Shown here in pieces: positions 40,741 through 54,544 of a DNA stretch of 64,000 nucleotides. Location of the stretch: the NCBI RefSeq assembly GCF_000953015.1, contig NZ_LN794158.1, positions 1 through 64,000 on the forward strand. The letters run 5' to 3'. The notes under the pieces are model-generated. The model made no database searches. It worked only from the letters and a program-made list of their open reading frames with translations, and was not told the origin of the DNA. The position numbers were made by a program, and so were the translations under genes. Source of the DNA: Candidatus Methylopumilus turicensis. GTDB taxonomy: Bacteria; Pseudomonadota; Gammaproteobacteria; Burkholderiales; Methylophilaceae. The stretch's first letter is position 1, and the number at the start of each line of letters is the position of its first letter.

Positions 40741-41949
40741 ATGACATCAAATTCAGTATCGATAGAACAAAGTCTGGCGCTAATCAAACGCGGAAGTGAT
40801 GAGCTTTTGATTGAAAGTGAACTGGTAGAAAAATTAAAAACGGGTCGGCCATTGCGTGTGAAAGCTGGCTTTGATCCAACTGCACCGGATTTGCACTTGG
40901 GCCACACGGTCCTTTTAAATAAGTTGCGTCAATTTCAAGAGCTTGGTCATCAAGTGCTTTTTTTGATCGGTGACTTCACTGGCATGATTGGCGACCCTAC
41001 GGGTAAGAGCGCGACACGCCCACCACTCACTGCTGAGCAAGTGCAAGAAAATGCAAAGTCTTATGCTGCCCAAGTATTCAAAATACTCAAGCCTGAGCAA
41101 ACAGAAGTGGTATTCAATTCTACTTGGCTGAATGAATTAGGTGCGGCCGGCATGTTGAAGTTGGCTGCTAGTCACACTGTGGCACGTATGCTTGAGCGTG
41201 ATGACTTTAGTAAGCGCTACAAAAACAATCAGCCAATTGCGATTCATGAATTTTTATACCCTTTATTACAAGGTTACGATTCAGTTGCGCTTAAAGCGGA
41301 TGTAGAACTTGGCGGAACAGATCAGAAGTTTAATTTGCTGATGGGACGTGAGTTGCAAAAACAAGCTGGCCAAAGTCAGCAGTGCGTTCTTACCATGCCT
41401 TTGTTAGAAGGTTTGGATGGCGTCAACAAAATGTCTAAATCGTTAGGCAACTATATTGGTGTTGCTGAGCCTGCCAATGTGATTTTCAGCAAAATCATGT
41501 CAATTTCTGATGAGCTGATGTGGCGTTATATAGAGTTATTATCATTTGAGTCATTAGAAACGATTGCTAAGTGGAAAGCGGAAATCGCTGCGGGCGCAAA
41601 TCCAAGAAATACAAAAGTACATTTTGCCCAAGAGATTGTTGCGCGCTTTCATAATCAAGAGGCGGCTGAAGAGGCGCTCAAGGATTTTGAGCTTCGCTCA
41701 AAAGGCGGCATACCAGATGAAGTGCCTGAAGTGGCGATTGAAATTACAGAAGCAAGTATCTCTGTGCCACAACTATTAAAGCAAGCTGGCTTAGTGGCCA
41801 GTACCTCTGAGGCCATGCGAGCAATTGAGCAGGGTGGCGTAAAACTAGATGGTGAAAAAGTCACTGACAAGCATCAGCAATTGAATAAAGGTAGTGAAGT
41901 CGTTGCGCAAGTTGGTAAGCGAAAGTTTGCCCGGGTCACAATAAGTTAA
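40741..41949 (+). CDS. tyrS: Tyrosyl-tRNA synthetase
   Basis: TyrRS charges tRNA-Tyr. The start is ATG 40741, giving 402 residues; the 30 upstream codons are not family-like. The class I motifs are [13 protein letters not shown] (HIGH) near residue 45 and [10 protein letters not shown] (KMSKS) near 232. A C-terminal S4-like RNA-binding domain runs from about 340. The insert [14 protein letters not shown] places it in the shorter TyrZ-like subfamily. It is the last gene before the rRNA operon. Confidence 0.96.
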   Translation: MTSNSVSIEQSLALIKRGSDELLIESELVEKLKTGRPLRVKAGFDPTAPDLHLGHTVLLNKLRQFQELGHQVLFLIGDFTGMIGDPTGKSATRPPLTAEQVQENAKSYAAQVFKILKPEQTEVVFNSTWLNELGAAGMLKLAASHTVARMLERDDFSKRYKNNQPIAIHEFLYPLLQGYDSVALKADVELGGTDQKFNLLMGRELQKQAGQSQQCVLTMPLLEGLDGVNKMSKSLGNYIGVAEPANVIFSKIMSISDELMWRYIELLSFESLETIAKWKAEIAAGANPRNTKVHFAQEIVARFHNQEAAEEALKDFELRSKGGIPDEVPEVAIEITEASISVPQLLKQAGLVASTSEAMRAIEQGGVKLDGEKVTDKHQQLNKGSEVVAQVGKRKFARVTIS

Positions 41950-41988
41950 TTTAAATGTAATTACTTTGTAAAAAAGGCCATATTCCTA

Positions 41989-42016
41989 TTGACCGGTTTT
42001 TATTGTTCTGTAAAAT
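41989..42016 (+). promoter_or_regulatory. rRNA promoter P1
   Basis: TTGACC (41989-41994) and TAAAAT (42011-42016) are 16 bases apart, followed directly by GCGCCC. The GC-rich discriminator is typical of stringently controlled rRNA promoters. Confidence 0.75.
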
Positions 42017-42082
42017 GCGCCCTTCGCTTCGAACACGAGGCGGGAAGCAATATGAAGAGTGATAAATTGTTTGATTTTGCTC

Positions 42083-42110
42083 TTGACCAAATTTACCAGG
42101 TCTGTATAAT
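42083..42110 (+). promoter_or_regulatory. rRNA promoter P2
   Basis: TTGACC (42083-42088) and TATAAT (42105-42110) are 16 bases apart, again followed by GCGCCCC. The 17 bases at 42100-42116 match those of P1 at 42006-42022 at all but two positions. Confidence 0.8.
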
Positions 42111-42116
42111 GCGCCC

Positions 42117-42410
42117 CTCTCGTTGCTAACGCGGAACAAGATTCTGGGTTGGCGAAGTAGAAAGAATTTAGTAATACCCGCTCTTTAAAAATTTGAACAA
42201 TCGATAGGTGTGAGTGTTTGTAGCTGGCAAGTTCACTGGTTCTTCGGAACGTGAACGCTCAAGATACAAATGCTTATACCTTGAATGAAACTTTGTAATA
42301 AACATTGTTTAGCAATAGACAATGTCGACAACCTAGATTCATTTGAGTAAATAAAGCAAAAGCGACATACCGATCCCTTTATTGGGGTCACAAGTAATAG
42401 TTAGGAATTA
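42117..42410 (+). other. 16S rRNA leader with boxA and processing stem
   Basis: This untranslated leader contains a boxA-like antitermination element, CGCTCTTTAAAAATT (42179-42193). It also has the 5' arm of the 16S processing stem: 42196-42215 (AACAATCGATAGGTGTGAGT) pairs, with G-U wobbles, with 43975-43994 after the 16S. The stem would be an RNase III substrate. No protein gene is present. Confidence 0.7.
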
Positions 42411-43952
<1,542 letters not shown>

Positions 43953-44055
43953 GAGAAGCCTATGGCTGCAAGCATTCACACTTATCGGTTGTTTAAAAAA
44001 GAGCGTCACTAAATGATTGGTCCTTAAGATATCTTGAAACAGATAAAGCCTTAGA

Positions 44056-44132
44056 GGGTCTGTAGCTCAGCTGGTTAGAGCACCGTCTTGATAAGGCGGG
44101 GGTCGTTGGTTCGAGTCCAACCAGACCCACCA
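44056..44132 (+). tRNA. tRNA-Ile (GAT)
   Basis: The 77-base cloverleaf has acceptor GGGTCTG pairing CAGACCC, anticodon GAT in CTTGATAAG, T-loop TTCGAGT and an encoded CCA. It lies in the 16S-23S spacer, as usual. Confidence 0.97.
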
Positions 44133-44157
44133 GATTTTATATGTGTATTGAAAATCT

Positions 44158-44233
44158 GGGGGATTAGCTCAGCTGGGAGAGCACCTGCTTTGCAAGCAGG
44201 GGGTCGTCGGTTCGATCCCGTCATCCTCCACCA
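44158..44233 (+). tRNA. tRNA-Ala (TGC)
   Basis: The 76-base cloverleaf has acceptor GGGGGAT pairing ATCCTCC (one G-U), anticodon TGC in CTTTGCAAG, T-loop TTCGATC and an encoded CCA. It is the second spacer tRNA. Confidence 0.97.
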
Positions 44234-44596
44234 TTTATTTAGTGTAAGAAATTAGTCGTTAGTGCTGATTGAGCGAATTGCTTGATGAGTATTAAGGACT
44301 AGCGTCTTGACGTTTAGTATTGATCTTTAACAAAATGGAAGAAGTAAAGAGAACACACGCATTTGTGATGAGTGTGATGTGTTCAAATGGGTAGTAATTG
44401 ATTGCAAAATCGAAATGTTTTAATACGTAAGTTCTGACTAGTTCTCTAACTAGTTAAGTAATAAACGGTTAACTCAAGTTGCCATATATCTAGCTTGGTA
44501 TGTGGTGATGTAGTGCTTTAGAAAACCTATAACTGGCAAATTTACTCCTTGCCGCATGATTTGAGTTTAAAAAGGGCTCAGGTTTTAACGTTATAG
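44234..44596 (+). other. tRNA-Ala to 23S spacer with boxA and processing stem
   Basis: This 363-base spacer has no gene. It contains a second boxA, TGATCTTTAACAAA (44321-44334). It also has the 5' arm of the 23S processing stem: TGGAAGAAGTAAAGA (44336-44350) is the exact complement of 47562-47576 after the 23S. Antitermination and RNase III processing of pre-23S are inferred from these. Confidence 0.75.
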
Positions 44597-47478
<2,882 letters not shown>

Positions 47479-47681
47479 TATAACCTTAAATCTTGATCTC
47501 TTGATGAGATTCAAATTAAGGTTGTTCTAAAGCAATGTAATCAATTGCAACAACCCAATAATCTTTACTTCTTCCAATTTGTTTAAGACAAGTTTGTGAA
47601 AAACAAACATGTTTTACTCGCTGAGCAAGCAATTGCTCACGACAGCTTAACGATTACTTGGCTCCCAAGAAATCACGGTTA
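47479..47681 (+). other. 23S-5S spacer with 3' processing arm
   Basis: This spacer of about 200 bases holds the 3' arm of the pre-23S stem (47562-47576). An adjacent AATCAATT segment (47539-47546) can extend the pairing with AATTGATT at 44396-44403. No tRNA or protein gene is visible. Confidence 0.65.
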
Positions 47682-47797
47682 TGTCTGGCGGCCATAGCGA
47701 ATTGGAACCACCCCTTCCCATCTCGAACAGGGCCGTGAAACGATTCTGCGCCAATGATAGTATGCTTCGTGCATGCGAAAGTAGGTCACCGCCAGAC
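47682..47797 (+). rRNA. rrf: 5S ribosomal RNA
   Basis: About 116 bases, from TGTCTGGCGGCCATAGCG to GGTCACCGCCAGAC; the ends pair as the 5S helix I. The conserved CCCATCTCGAACAGG and GCGAAAGTAGGTCA are present. Confidence 0.96.
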
Positions 47798-47840
47798 TCT
47801 TTATACGAAGTGTTGTTATGTTCATAACAGCACTACTTAA

Positions 47841-47865
47841 AAGCCCACAATCGTGGGCTTTTTTG
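47841..47865 (+). terminator. rRNA operon terminator 1
   Basis: AAGCCCACAA-TCG-TGGGCTTTTTTG forms a stem (AAGCCCACRA/TGTGGGCTT-like) followed by T6, about 45 bases past 5S. Confidence 0.85.
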
Positions 47866-47913
47866 TTTGTGACAAACGCTAACCATTGCGCTAAATGGTT
47901 GATAATAAAAATG

Positions 47914-47938
47914 AATGGGCATTAAGCCCATTTTTTGT
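47914..47938 (+). terminator. rRNA operon terminator 2
   Basis: AATGGGC-ATTAA-GCCCATTTTTTG forms a seven-pair stem with a T run, a second terminator before rimP. A further inverted repeat, AACCATT/AATGGTT, lies at 47881-47900. Confidence 0.8.
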
Positions 47939-47978
47939 TTCTGATGCTTAAGTAATTATTTGGAACAGGAAAGATTAA

Positions 47979-48413
47979 TTGGCAGATTTATACGGATTAA
48001 TTGAAAAAACGGTAACGCAGCTAGGTTACGAATTAGCGGATTTGGAAGTCTCCAACCGCGGTAAATTATTACGCCTATTTATCGATAAGCCTGAAGGCAT
48101 CACAATTGATGATTGTGTACTTGTGAGCAATCAACTTGGTAATGTATTAGCTGTTGAAAACGATATTGATTATGACCGATTGGAGGTTTCATCTCCTGGC
48201 CTAGATCGTGCTCTGAAAAAAGAAGCTGACTTCGTTAGGTTTGTTGAATCCAAAGCATCGGTGAAAGTAAGAATGCCAATTGATGGTAGAAAGAATTTTA
48301 TTGGCGTACTAAAAGGGGTTGATGACGGCGATCTGGTCATTGATGTTGAAGGTGTGCTGATTAAAATTGATCTTAATAACATTGATAAAGCACGCTTAGC
48401 CCCTGAGTTTTAA
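47979..48413 (+). CDS. rimP: Ribosome maturation factor RimP
   Basis: RimP assists 30S subunit maturation. The 144-residue protein has the N-terminal LYGLIEKTVTQLGYELADLEVSNRGKLLRLFIDKPEGI and the conserved YDRLEVSSPGLDRALKK. It starts at TTG 47979 after AACAGGAAAG. It heads rimP-nusA-infB-rbfA-truB-rpsO-pnp and lies only 40 bases past the second rRNA terminator. The metY tRNA that precedes it in E. coli is absent. Confidence 0.95.
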   Translation: MADLYGLIEKTVTQLGYELADLEVSNRGKLLRLFIDKPEGITIDDCVLVSNQLGNVLAVENDIDYDRLEVSSPGLDRALKKEADFVRFVESKASVKVRMPIDGRKNFIGVLKGVDDGDLVIDVEGVLIKIDLNNIDKARLAPEF

Positions 48414-48460
48414 TAGTTTGTATTGTTGTTGATGGATCAAATTTTTAAGCGGAGATTAAA

Positions 48461-49936
48461 ATGAGTCGCGATATTTTATTATTGGTAGATGCACTAGCAC
48501 ACGAAAAAAACGTAGACAAAGAAGTTGTGTTTAGCGCACTTGAGTACGCATTAGCTTCAGCTACCAAAAAACGCTTCACGGATGACGCAGACGTACGCGT
48601 ACAAATTGATCGTGATACAGGAGAGTACGATTCGTTTAGACGTTGGACCTTGTTAACTGATGATGAAGCCATTGAAAACCCCGGCGCACAAATGTATGCA
48701 GATGATGAACGTGCTGAAGGTAAGCTAATTTCTGAAGTAAATACTTTTGAAGAGCCACTAGAGTCCGTTGAATTTGGTCGTATTGGAGCACAAGCAGCGA
48801 AACAAGTTATTCTTCAAAAAGTACGTGAAGCAGAGCGTGAGCAAATTCTTGAAGACTTTTTAGCACGTAAAGAATTTTTAGTCACCGGTGTGATTAAACG
48901 TATGGAAAAAGGGAATGCTATTATTGAGGTAGGACGTATTGAGTCGCTCTTACCGCGTGATCAAATGATTCCAAAAGAGAATCTACGCGTAGGCGACCGT
49001 GTGCGAGCTTACTTGCTACGTGTAGAACGTAGCGGTCGTGGACCTCAATTAATTTTGTCGCGGATTGCACCTGAATTCATTATTCGCTTATTTGAACTTG
49101 AAGTGCCTGAAATTGAAGACGGCTTGCTTGAAATCAGAGCTGCGGCGCGTGATCCTGGCTTGCGTTCAAAAATTGCTGTTAAAGCAAATGATCAGCGTCT
49201 AGATCCAGTAGGCACATGCGTTGGTATGCGTGGTTCACGCGTACAAGCTGTAACGGGTGAGCTTGCAGGTGAGCGTGTTGATATCGTGTTGTGGTCTATG
49301 GAGCCGGCACAATTTGTCATTAATGCAATGGCGCCTGCTGAAGTTTCTAGCATTGTCGTGGATGAAGATGCACATAGCATGGATGTTGTTGTGGATGAAG
49401 AGCAATTGGCACAAGCAATTGGCCGTATGGGTCAAAATGTACGCCTAGCATCAGAGCTCACTGGTTGGACACTCAACATTCTCACTATCGATGAAGCAGC
49501 GAAAAAGAGCGAGGAAGAATATACCAAAACACGTCAAATTTTCATTGAAAAACTAGATGTGGATGAAGAAGTCGCAGATATTTTGGTGCAAGAAGGTTTC
49601 GGTACACTAGAAGAAATTGCCTATGTGCCAATGGCAGAAATGTCAGAAATTGAAGCGTTCGACGAAGACACCATTAATGAGCTTCGCAAACGTGCAAGAG
49701 CTGCTTTGCTCACCGACGCTATTGCTAAAGAAGAAAAAGTTGATGAAGCCTCAGCTGATTTGCTTGGTATGGATGGCATGGATGAAGAAACAGCGCATCT
49801 ACTTGCATCAAAAGGTGTGTCTACCATGGACGACTTAGCTGATCTAGCTGTTGATGATTTGGTTGAATTAACCAATATGGATGTAGAGCGTGCAAAAACA
49901 TTGATCATGACAGCGCGTGCGCCATGGTTTGCCTAA
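48461..49936 (+). CDS. nusA: Transcription termination/antitermination factor NusA
   Basis: NusA binds RNA polymerase and RNA and controls pausing, termination and rRNA antitermination. The 491-residue protein has an N-terminal polymerase-binding domain, an S1 domain near 135-200 and two KH domains to about 350 ([29 protein letters not shown] is diagnostic). Two acidic C-terminal repeats follow ([17 protein letters not shown] and [16 protein letters not shown]). It is the second gene of its cluster. Confidence 0.97.
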   Translation: MSRDILLLVDALAHEKNVDKEVVFSALEYALASATKKRFTDDADVRVQIDRDTGEYDSFRRWTLLTDDEAIENPGAQMYADDERAEGKLISEVNTFEEPLESVEFGRIGAQAAKQVILQKVREAEREQILEDFLARKEFLVTGVIKRMEKGNAIIEVGRIESLLPRDQMIPKENLRVGDRVRAYLLRVERSGRGPQLILSRIAPEFIIRLFELEVPEIEDGLLEIRAAARDPGLRSKIAVKANDQRLDPVGTCVGMRGSRVQAVTGELAGERVDIVLWSMEPAQFVINAMAPAEVSSIVVDEDAHSMDVVVDEEQLAQAIGRMGQNVRLASELTGWTLNILTIDEAAKKSEEEYTKTRQIFIEKLDVDEEVADILVQEGFGTLEEIAYVPMAEMSEIEAFDEDTINELRKRARAALLTDAIAKEEKVDEASADLLGMDGMDEETAHLLASKGVSTMDDLADLAVDDLVELTNMDVERAKTLIMTARAPWFA

Positions 49937-50021
49937 GCATCAGATTAATATTTGTAAAAAATTTATCGCCGAAGTAATGAGTATTTTGAGTGGTTGCGTA
50001 AAGAATAGACTGGAGTAACAG

Positions 50022-52679
50022 ATGGGACAGACAAGCGTATTACAATTTGCCAGTGAGTTAGGCTTGCCGGCCGAGCTTCTGCTAGAGCAGTTGAAAAGTG
50101 CTGGCGTCAGCAAAGTTGCATCAAGTGACCAGTTGTCCGAACAAGATAAAACCTTGTTGCTGGACTACCTACGCAAAGAGCATGGTGCGCAGGCACCTAA
50201 AAATAAAATTACCTTAATGCGTAAGCAAAACACGGAAATCAAAAAAACAGATAGTTCAGGTAAAGCCCGAACCATTCAGGTTGAGGTTCGTAAAAAGCGC
50301 GTATTGGTTCGTACTGATGAAACGGTCGAGCCGGAAGTGCCTGTTGTGGATCTTATCGAGGAAGCACCAATCGTTACTGAAGCTGAGGTAACTGTTGTGC
50401 CTGAAGTCGTTGAAGAACTACCAAGCATTATTGAAGTAGAAGTGCCTGTCGTTGTTGAGGTCTTGGAGGAAGCTCCAGTAATCGTCGAAGAGACTCCACA
50501 AGCGGTTAAATCAGTTAAACCAAGTTTGCTTTCTCCAGAGCAAATCGCACAGCGTGCGAATGAAGCTAAACGTCATGCAACATTAATGGCAATGCAGATG
50601 GAGGACTTGCGTAAAAAGCAAGAGCTAGTGCAAAAGCGCCTAGAAGATGAAGCTAAAAAGGTTGCGGATGCTGCCGCTGCTGCCAAAAAACTTTCAGAAG
50701 GTACGCTACATAAGCCAGCGCCTAAAGAGGGTGTAAAGACTGAAGATAAAACAGCTAAAAAGAGCAACAAAAACAAAGAGTGGGCTGACGCTGAGAATAA
50801 AAAACGTGGGATCAAGACGCGTGGCGACACTGGGATGAACCAGGGCTGGCGCGGTCAAAAGAACAAATCAAAATCTCATAAAGATGATGATGCTGAGCAT
50901 GCATTTAATGCGCCAACAGAACCTATCGTTCATGAGGTGTTAGTACCTGAAACGATTACTGTGGCTGATTTAGCGCACAAAATGGCGGTTAAAGCAGGTG
51001 AAGTAATTAAAGCGCTCATGAAAATGGGCATGATGGTGACCATTAACCAAGTCCTGGATCAAGAGACGGCTATTATTATCGTTGAGGAAATGGGTCACGT
51101 AGCCAAGGCGGCAGCCGCGAATGATCCAGAAACATTCTTGGATGATACCGAGCACGCTGAAGCGATTCTTGAGACCCGTCCACCAGTGGTAACCGTCATG
51201 GGTCACGTTGACCATGGTAAAACTTCATTGCTAGATTATATTCGTAGCAGTCGTGTTGCGACCGGTGAAGCTGGCGGTATCACACAACATATTGGCGCTT
51301 ATCACGTTGAAACAGATCGCGGTATGGTCACTTTCCTAGATACCCCTGGCCATGAAGCATTTACTGCAATGCGCGCACGTGGTGCTAAGGCAACGGACAT
51401 TGTGATTTTGGTCGTGGCGGCAGATGATGGCGTGATGCCACAAACCATTGAAGCCGTTCACCATGCAAAAGCTGCAGGTGTGCCACTCGTTGTAGCAGTG
51501 AATAAAATTGATAAGCCGGATGCTAATTCTGAGCGCGTGAAGCAAGAACTTGTTGCTGAAGAAGTGGTGCCTGAAGATTGGGGTGGCGATACCATGTTCG
51601 TAGAAGTCTCTGCAAAAACAGGTAAAGGCATTGATGCTTTATTAGAAGCTGTCTTGCTGCAAGCTGAAGTGCTTGAATTAAAGGCGCCTAAGAACACGCC
51701 AGCTAAAGGTTTAGTGATTGAAGGCCGTCTAGATAAAGGTCGTGGTCCTGTTTCAACAATTCTTGTGCAATCAGGTACATTAAAACGTGGTGACATGATC
51801 CTCGCTGGTAGCGCTTTTGGTCGCGTTCGTGCAATGTTGGATGAAGCGGGTAATGATATTAAAGAGGCTGGCCCATCTATTCCTGTTGAGATTTTAGGTC
51901 TTTCAGATGTACCTAACTCTGGTGAAGAAGTCATTGTGTTGAACGATGAGCGTAAAGCGCGTGAAATCGCCTTGTTCCGTCAAGGTAAATTCCGTGATGT
52001 GAAATTAGCTAAACAACAAGCAGCGAAGCTTGAAAACATGTTTGAAAACATGGGTGAAGGTGAAGTGAAAACATTAGCCTTGATTATTAAATCAGACGTT
52101 CAAGGTTCATATGAAGCGCTTGCTACTTCATTACAAAAACTATCGACAGATGAAGTAAAAGTAAACATTATTCACACGGGTGTTGGTGCCGTGACTGAAT
52201 CAGACGTGAACTTGAGCGTTGCTTCTAAAGCTGTATTGATTGGCTTTAACGTGCGTGCAGATGCTGGCGCACGCAAACTGATCGAAAGCTCAGGCGTTGA
52301 TGTACGTTACTACAACATCATTTACGAAGCTGTGGATGAAATTAAAGCAGCACTTGGTGGCATGTTGGCACCAGAGAAGAAAGAAAGCGCCATTGGCTTG
52401 GTTGAAATCCGTGAGGTTTACCGTATTTCTAAAGTTGGCGCGGTGGCTGGATGTTACGTGCAAGATGGTGTAATTAAACGTAACTCCAAGATTCGTGTGC
52501 TACGTGGTGATGTGATCATCCACACAGGCGAGCTCGATTCACTTAAACGCTTCAAAGATGATGTTAAAGAAGTGAAATCTAACTTCGAGTGCGGTTTGTC
52601 ATTGAAGAACTACAACGACATTGAAGTGGGTGATTTGTTAGAAGTCTACGAAGTTGTTGAAGTGGCTAGAACGCTCTAA
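50022..52679 (+). CDS. infB: Translation initiation factor IF-2
   Basis: IF-2 is the GTPase that places initiator tRNA on the ribosome. The 885-residue protein has an N-terminal IF2N domain and a long Val/Glu/Pro- and Lys-rich linker (about 60-290). A second IF2N domain near 310 and the G domain follow: [14 protein letters not shown] (G1), [17 protein letters not shown] (G3) and AVNKIDK (G4). Domains II-IV follow. It lies between nusA and rbfA, and its stop shares a base with the rbfA start. Confidence 0.98.
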   Translation: MGQTSVLQFASELGLPAELLLEQLKSAGVSKVASSDQLSEQDKTLLLDYLRKEHGAQAPKNKITLMRKQNTEIKKTDSSGKARTIQVEVRKKRVLVRTDETVEPEVPVVDLIEEAPIVTEAEVTVVPEVVEELPSIIEVEVPVVVEVLEEAPVIVEETPQAVKSVKPSLLSPEQIAQRANEAKRHATLMAMQMEDLRKKQELVQKRLEDEAKKVADAAAAAKKLSEGTLHKPAPKEGVKTEDKTAKKSNKNKEWADAENKKRGIKTRGDTGMNQGWRGQKNKSKSHKDDDAEHAFNAPTEPIVHEVLVPETITVADLAHKMAVKAGEVIKALMKMGMMVTINQVLDQETAIIIVEEMGHVAKAAAANDPETFLDDTEHAEAILETRPPVVTVMGHVDHGKTSLLDYIRSSRVATGEAGGITQHIGAYHVETDRGMVTFLDTPGHEAFTAMRARGAKATDIVILVVAADDGVMPQTIEAVHHAKAAGVPLVVAVNKIDKPDANSERVKQELVAEEVVPEDWGGDTMFVEVSAKTGKGIDALLEAVLLQAEVLELKAPKNTPAKGLVIEGRLDKGRGPVSTILVQSGTLKRGDMILAGSAFGRVRAMLDEAGNDIKEAGPSIPVEILGLSDVPNSGEEVIVLNDERKAREIALFRQGKFRDVKLAKQQAAKLENMFENMGEGEVKTLALIIKSDVQGSYEALATSLQKLSTDEVKVNIIHTGVGAVTESDVNLSVASKAVLIGFNVRADAGARKLIESSGVDVRYYNIIYEAVDEIKAALGGMLAPEKKESAIGLVEIREVYRISKVGAVAGCYVQDGVIKRNSKIRVLRGDVIIHTGELDSLKRFKDDVKEVKSNFECGLSLKNYNDIEVGDLLEVYEVVEVARTL

Positions 52680-53044
52680 TGGCTAAAGATTTCGCAAGAA
52701 GCGACCGTGTGGCTGAGCAAATGCGCCGTGAGTTAGCGGATTTGCTTCAGTTTGAAGTAAAAGATCCACGTGTGGGGATGGTTACGGTGACGGAAGTTGA
52801 AGTTACTGGTGACATGGCACATGCAAAGATTTATTACAGTACGGCTGAACAGGACGCGAAATCCGCAGCTGAGCTACAAAAAGGTTTAGAAAAGACCGCT
52901 GGCTTCTTACGCAGTCAGCTTTCTAAGCGTATGTTGCTTCGCACAGTCCCTCAGCTTCATTTTGTCTACGATGCTTCGATTGATAATGGCATGAAATTAA
53001 CACGCCTCATCAATCAAGCTTTGGCAGATAGTCCTAAAGAATAA
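52679..53044 (+). CDS. rbfA: 30S ribosome-binding factor RbfA
   Basis: RbfA binds immature 30S subunits and helps 16S 5'-end processing. The 121-residue protein has the family's DRVAEQMRRELADLLQFEVKDPRVGMVTVTEVEVTGDMAHAKIYYS and the C-terminal PQLHFVYDASIDNGMKLTRLI. The overlap TAATG with infB indicates translational coupling. truB follows after 26 bases. Confidence 0.97.
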   Translation: MAKDFARSDRVAEQMRRELADLLQFEVKDPRVGMVTVTEVEVTGDMAHAKIYYSTAEQDAKSAAELQKGLEKTAGFLRSQLSKRMLLRTVPQLHFVYDASIDNGMKLTRLINQALADSPKE

Positions 53045-53070
53045 TTCTCTTCAGAATTTAAATCTGCCAA

Positions 53071-53991
53071 ATGGCGCAATTCAAAAGAGTTAAACGCAAT
53101 ATCAACGGCGTGTTGTTGCTCGACAAGCCCATCGGTTTTTCATCCAATCAAGCCTTACAAAAAGTAAAATGGTTGTTCCAAGCAGCCAAAGCTGGGCACA
53201 CCGGCACATTAGATCCGCTTGCAACTGGCTTGCTACCTATTTGCTTGGGTGAGGCGACTAAGTTTGCACAATACGTGACTGATGCAGATAAAACCTATAT
53301 AGCAACCGTAAAGTTTGGCGCCACGACAACAACGGGCGACGCCGAGGGTGAGGTAATTGCGACCGGTGATGTGAATTTTACTCGCCAGCAGCTTGAGTCC
53401 GTCTGCCAATCTTTTATCGGCGAAATCAGCCAGGTCCCACCGATGTATTCAGCGTTGAAGTTCGAAGGCAAGGCCTTGTATGAGTATGCGCGTGAAGGGG
53501 TTGATATTGAGCGCCAATCACGGCAGGTCACCATCACAGACATCACCATTCATCGTTTTGATGCTGATGTTGCCGAAATAACGGTGAATTGCAGTAAAGG
53601 CACCTATATTCGGACCTTAGCCGAAGATATTGGCAACGCGCTTGGTTGTGGTGCTCACTTAATCGGTTTGCGAAGAATTGAAACGGCGGGCTATCAGTTA
53701 GCTGATGCGATTACGCTTGAGCAACTAGAACAGAGAATTAAAAACACGCCTGTCGAGTCTTTGCAGAGCTTAATTTTGCCAATTGACTCTGCCATTGCTT
53801 ATTTACCAGCAGTGACCCTAAATGGCGATGCCGCACACTATCTCATGCAAGGCCAAGCCGTGTGGGTTTCAGGACAAATTCCGCATGGTGAAATCCGTTT
53901 GTTTGATGAAAATTCACGATTTCTTGGATTGGGATTTTTACAGGACGATGGAAAAATCGCACCTAAGCGCTTAATGCGAGATTTTTCTTAA
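53071..53991 (+). CDS. truB: tRNA pseudouridine-55 synthase TruB
   Basis: TruB makes pseudouridine 55 in the T-loop of tRNAs. The 306-residue protein has INGVLLLDKPIGFSSNQALQ, the catalytic-aspartate motif GHTGTLDPLATGLLPI near residue 46, and KGTYIRTLAEDIGNALGCGAHL. A C-terminal PUA-like domain follows. It lies between rbfA and rpsO, as in E. coli. Confidence 0.97.
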   Translation: MAQFKRVKRNINGVLLLDKPIGFSSNQALQKVKWLFQAAKAGHTGTLDPLATGLLPICLGEATKFAQYVTDADKTYIATVKFGATTTTGDAEGEVIATGDVNFTRQQLESVCQSFIGEISQVPPMYSALKFEGKALYEYAREGVDIERQSRQVTITDITIHRFDADVAEITVNCSKGTYIRTLAEDIGNALGCGAHLIGLRRIETAGYQLADAITLEQLEQRIKNTPVESLQSLILPIDSAIAYLPAVTLNGDAAHYLMQGQAVWVSGQIPHGEIRLFDENSRFLGLGFLQDDGKIAPKRLMRDFS

Positions 53992-53997
53992 TTCTGC

Positions 53998-54026
53998 TTG
54001 ATAAATCACAAGCTTAGAGATAGAAT
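53998..54026 (+). promoter_or_regulatory. Promoter of rpsO
   Basis: TTGATA (53998-54003) and TAGAAT (54021-54026) are separated by 17 bases, about 77 bases before the rpsO start. The CCCGACCC that follows is GC-rich. The 5' leader this leaves could hold an S15 autoregulation site, but I cannot see a defined fold. Confidence 0.55.
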
Positions 54027-54102
54027 CCCGACCCTAGTCGTAAATGAATGTATGAGCGGATTCCCTGCTTTTACATTGACGCTAACTTAAAGGAAATAAA
54101 AG

Positions 54103-54372
54103 ATGGCAATGACCACACAAGATACCGCTAAAGTTGTCGCAGACTTTCAGCGCGCTCCAGCAGATACAGGTAGTCCAGAAGTGCAAGTTGCATTGTTAAC
54201 TGCACGTATCACCTACCTAACAGAACATTTCAAATCTAACAAAAAAGACAATCACTCACGTCGTGGTTTGCTAGCGATGGTTAGTCAACGTCGTAGTTTG
54301 TTGGACTATTTAAAACGTAAAGATCTAAGCCGTTATCAAGTCTTGATTGAGCGCTTAGGTATTCGTAAGTAA
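54103..54372 (+). CDS. rpsO: 30S ribosomal protein S15
   Basis: S15 binds 16S helix 22 early in 30S assembly. The 89-residue protein has [51 protein letters not shown], the complete family signature. It is preceded by AAGGA, has its own likely promoter and terminator, and precedes pnp. Confidence 0.98.
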   Translation: MAMTTQDTAKVVADFQRAPADTGSPEVQVALLTARITYLTEHFKSNKKDNHSRRGLLAMVSQRRSLLDYLKRKDLSRYQVLIERLGIRK

Positions 54373-54411
54373 GTTTTTGCAAAAAGCGATATACGATTTT
54401 TGCAGTTGAAT

Positions 54412-54459
54412 AAAAAGCCAGAAGCATTACGCAAGCGCGTGGTGCTTTTGGCTTTTTTG
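54412..54459 (+). terminator. Hairpin terminator between rpsO and pnp
   Basis: AGCCAGAAGCA and TGCTTTTGGCT pair (one G-U), with a loop containing GCAAGCGCG, followed by T6. In E. coli the rpsO-pnp gap also has a partial terminator and an RNase III site; here only the terminator-like hairpin can be seen. Confidence 0.7.
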
Positions 54460-54544
54460 TTGTACCAAAGTGGCGTCATGCCATCTATCGTTGCGCATTA
54501 TTAGGGTTGTAAATAATGCGCATTAATGTGAAAAAGGAAGACAA

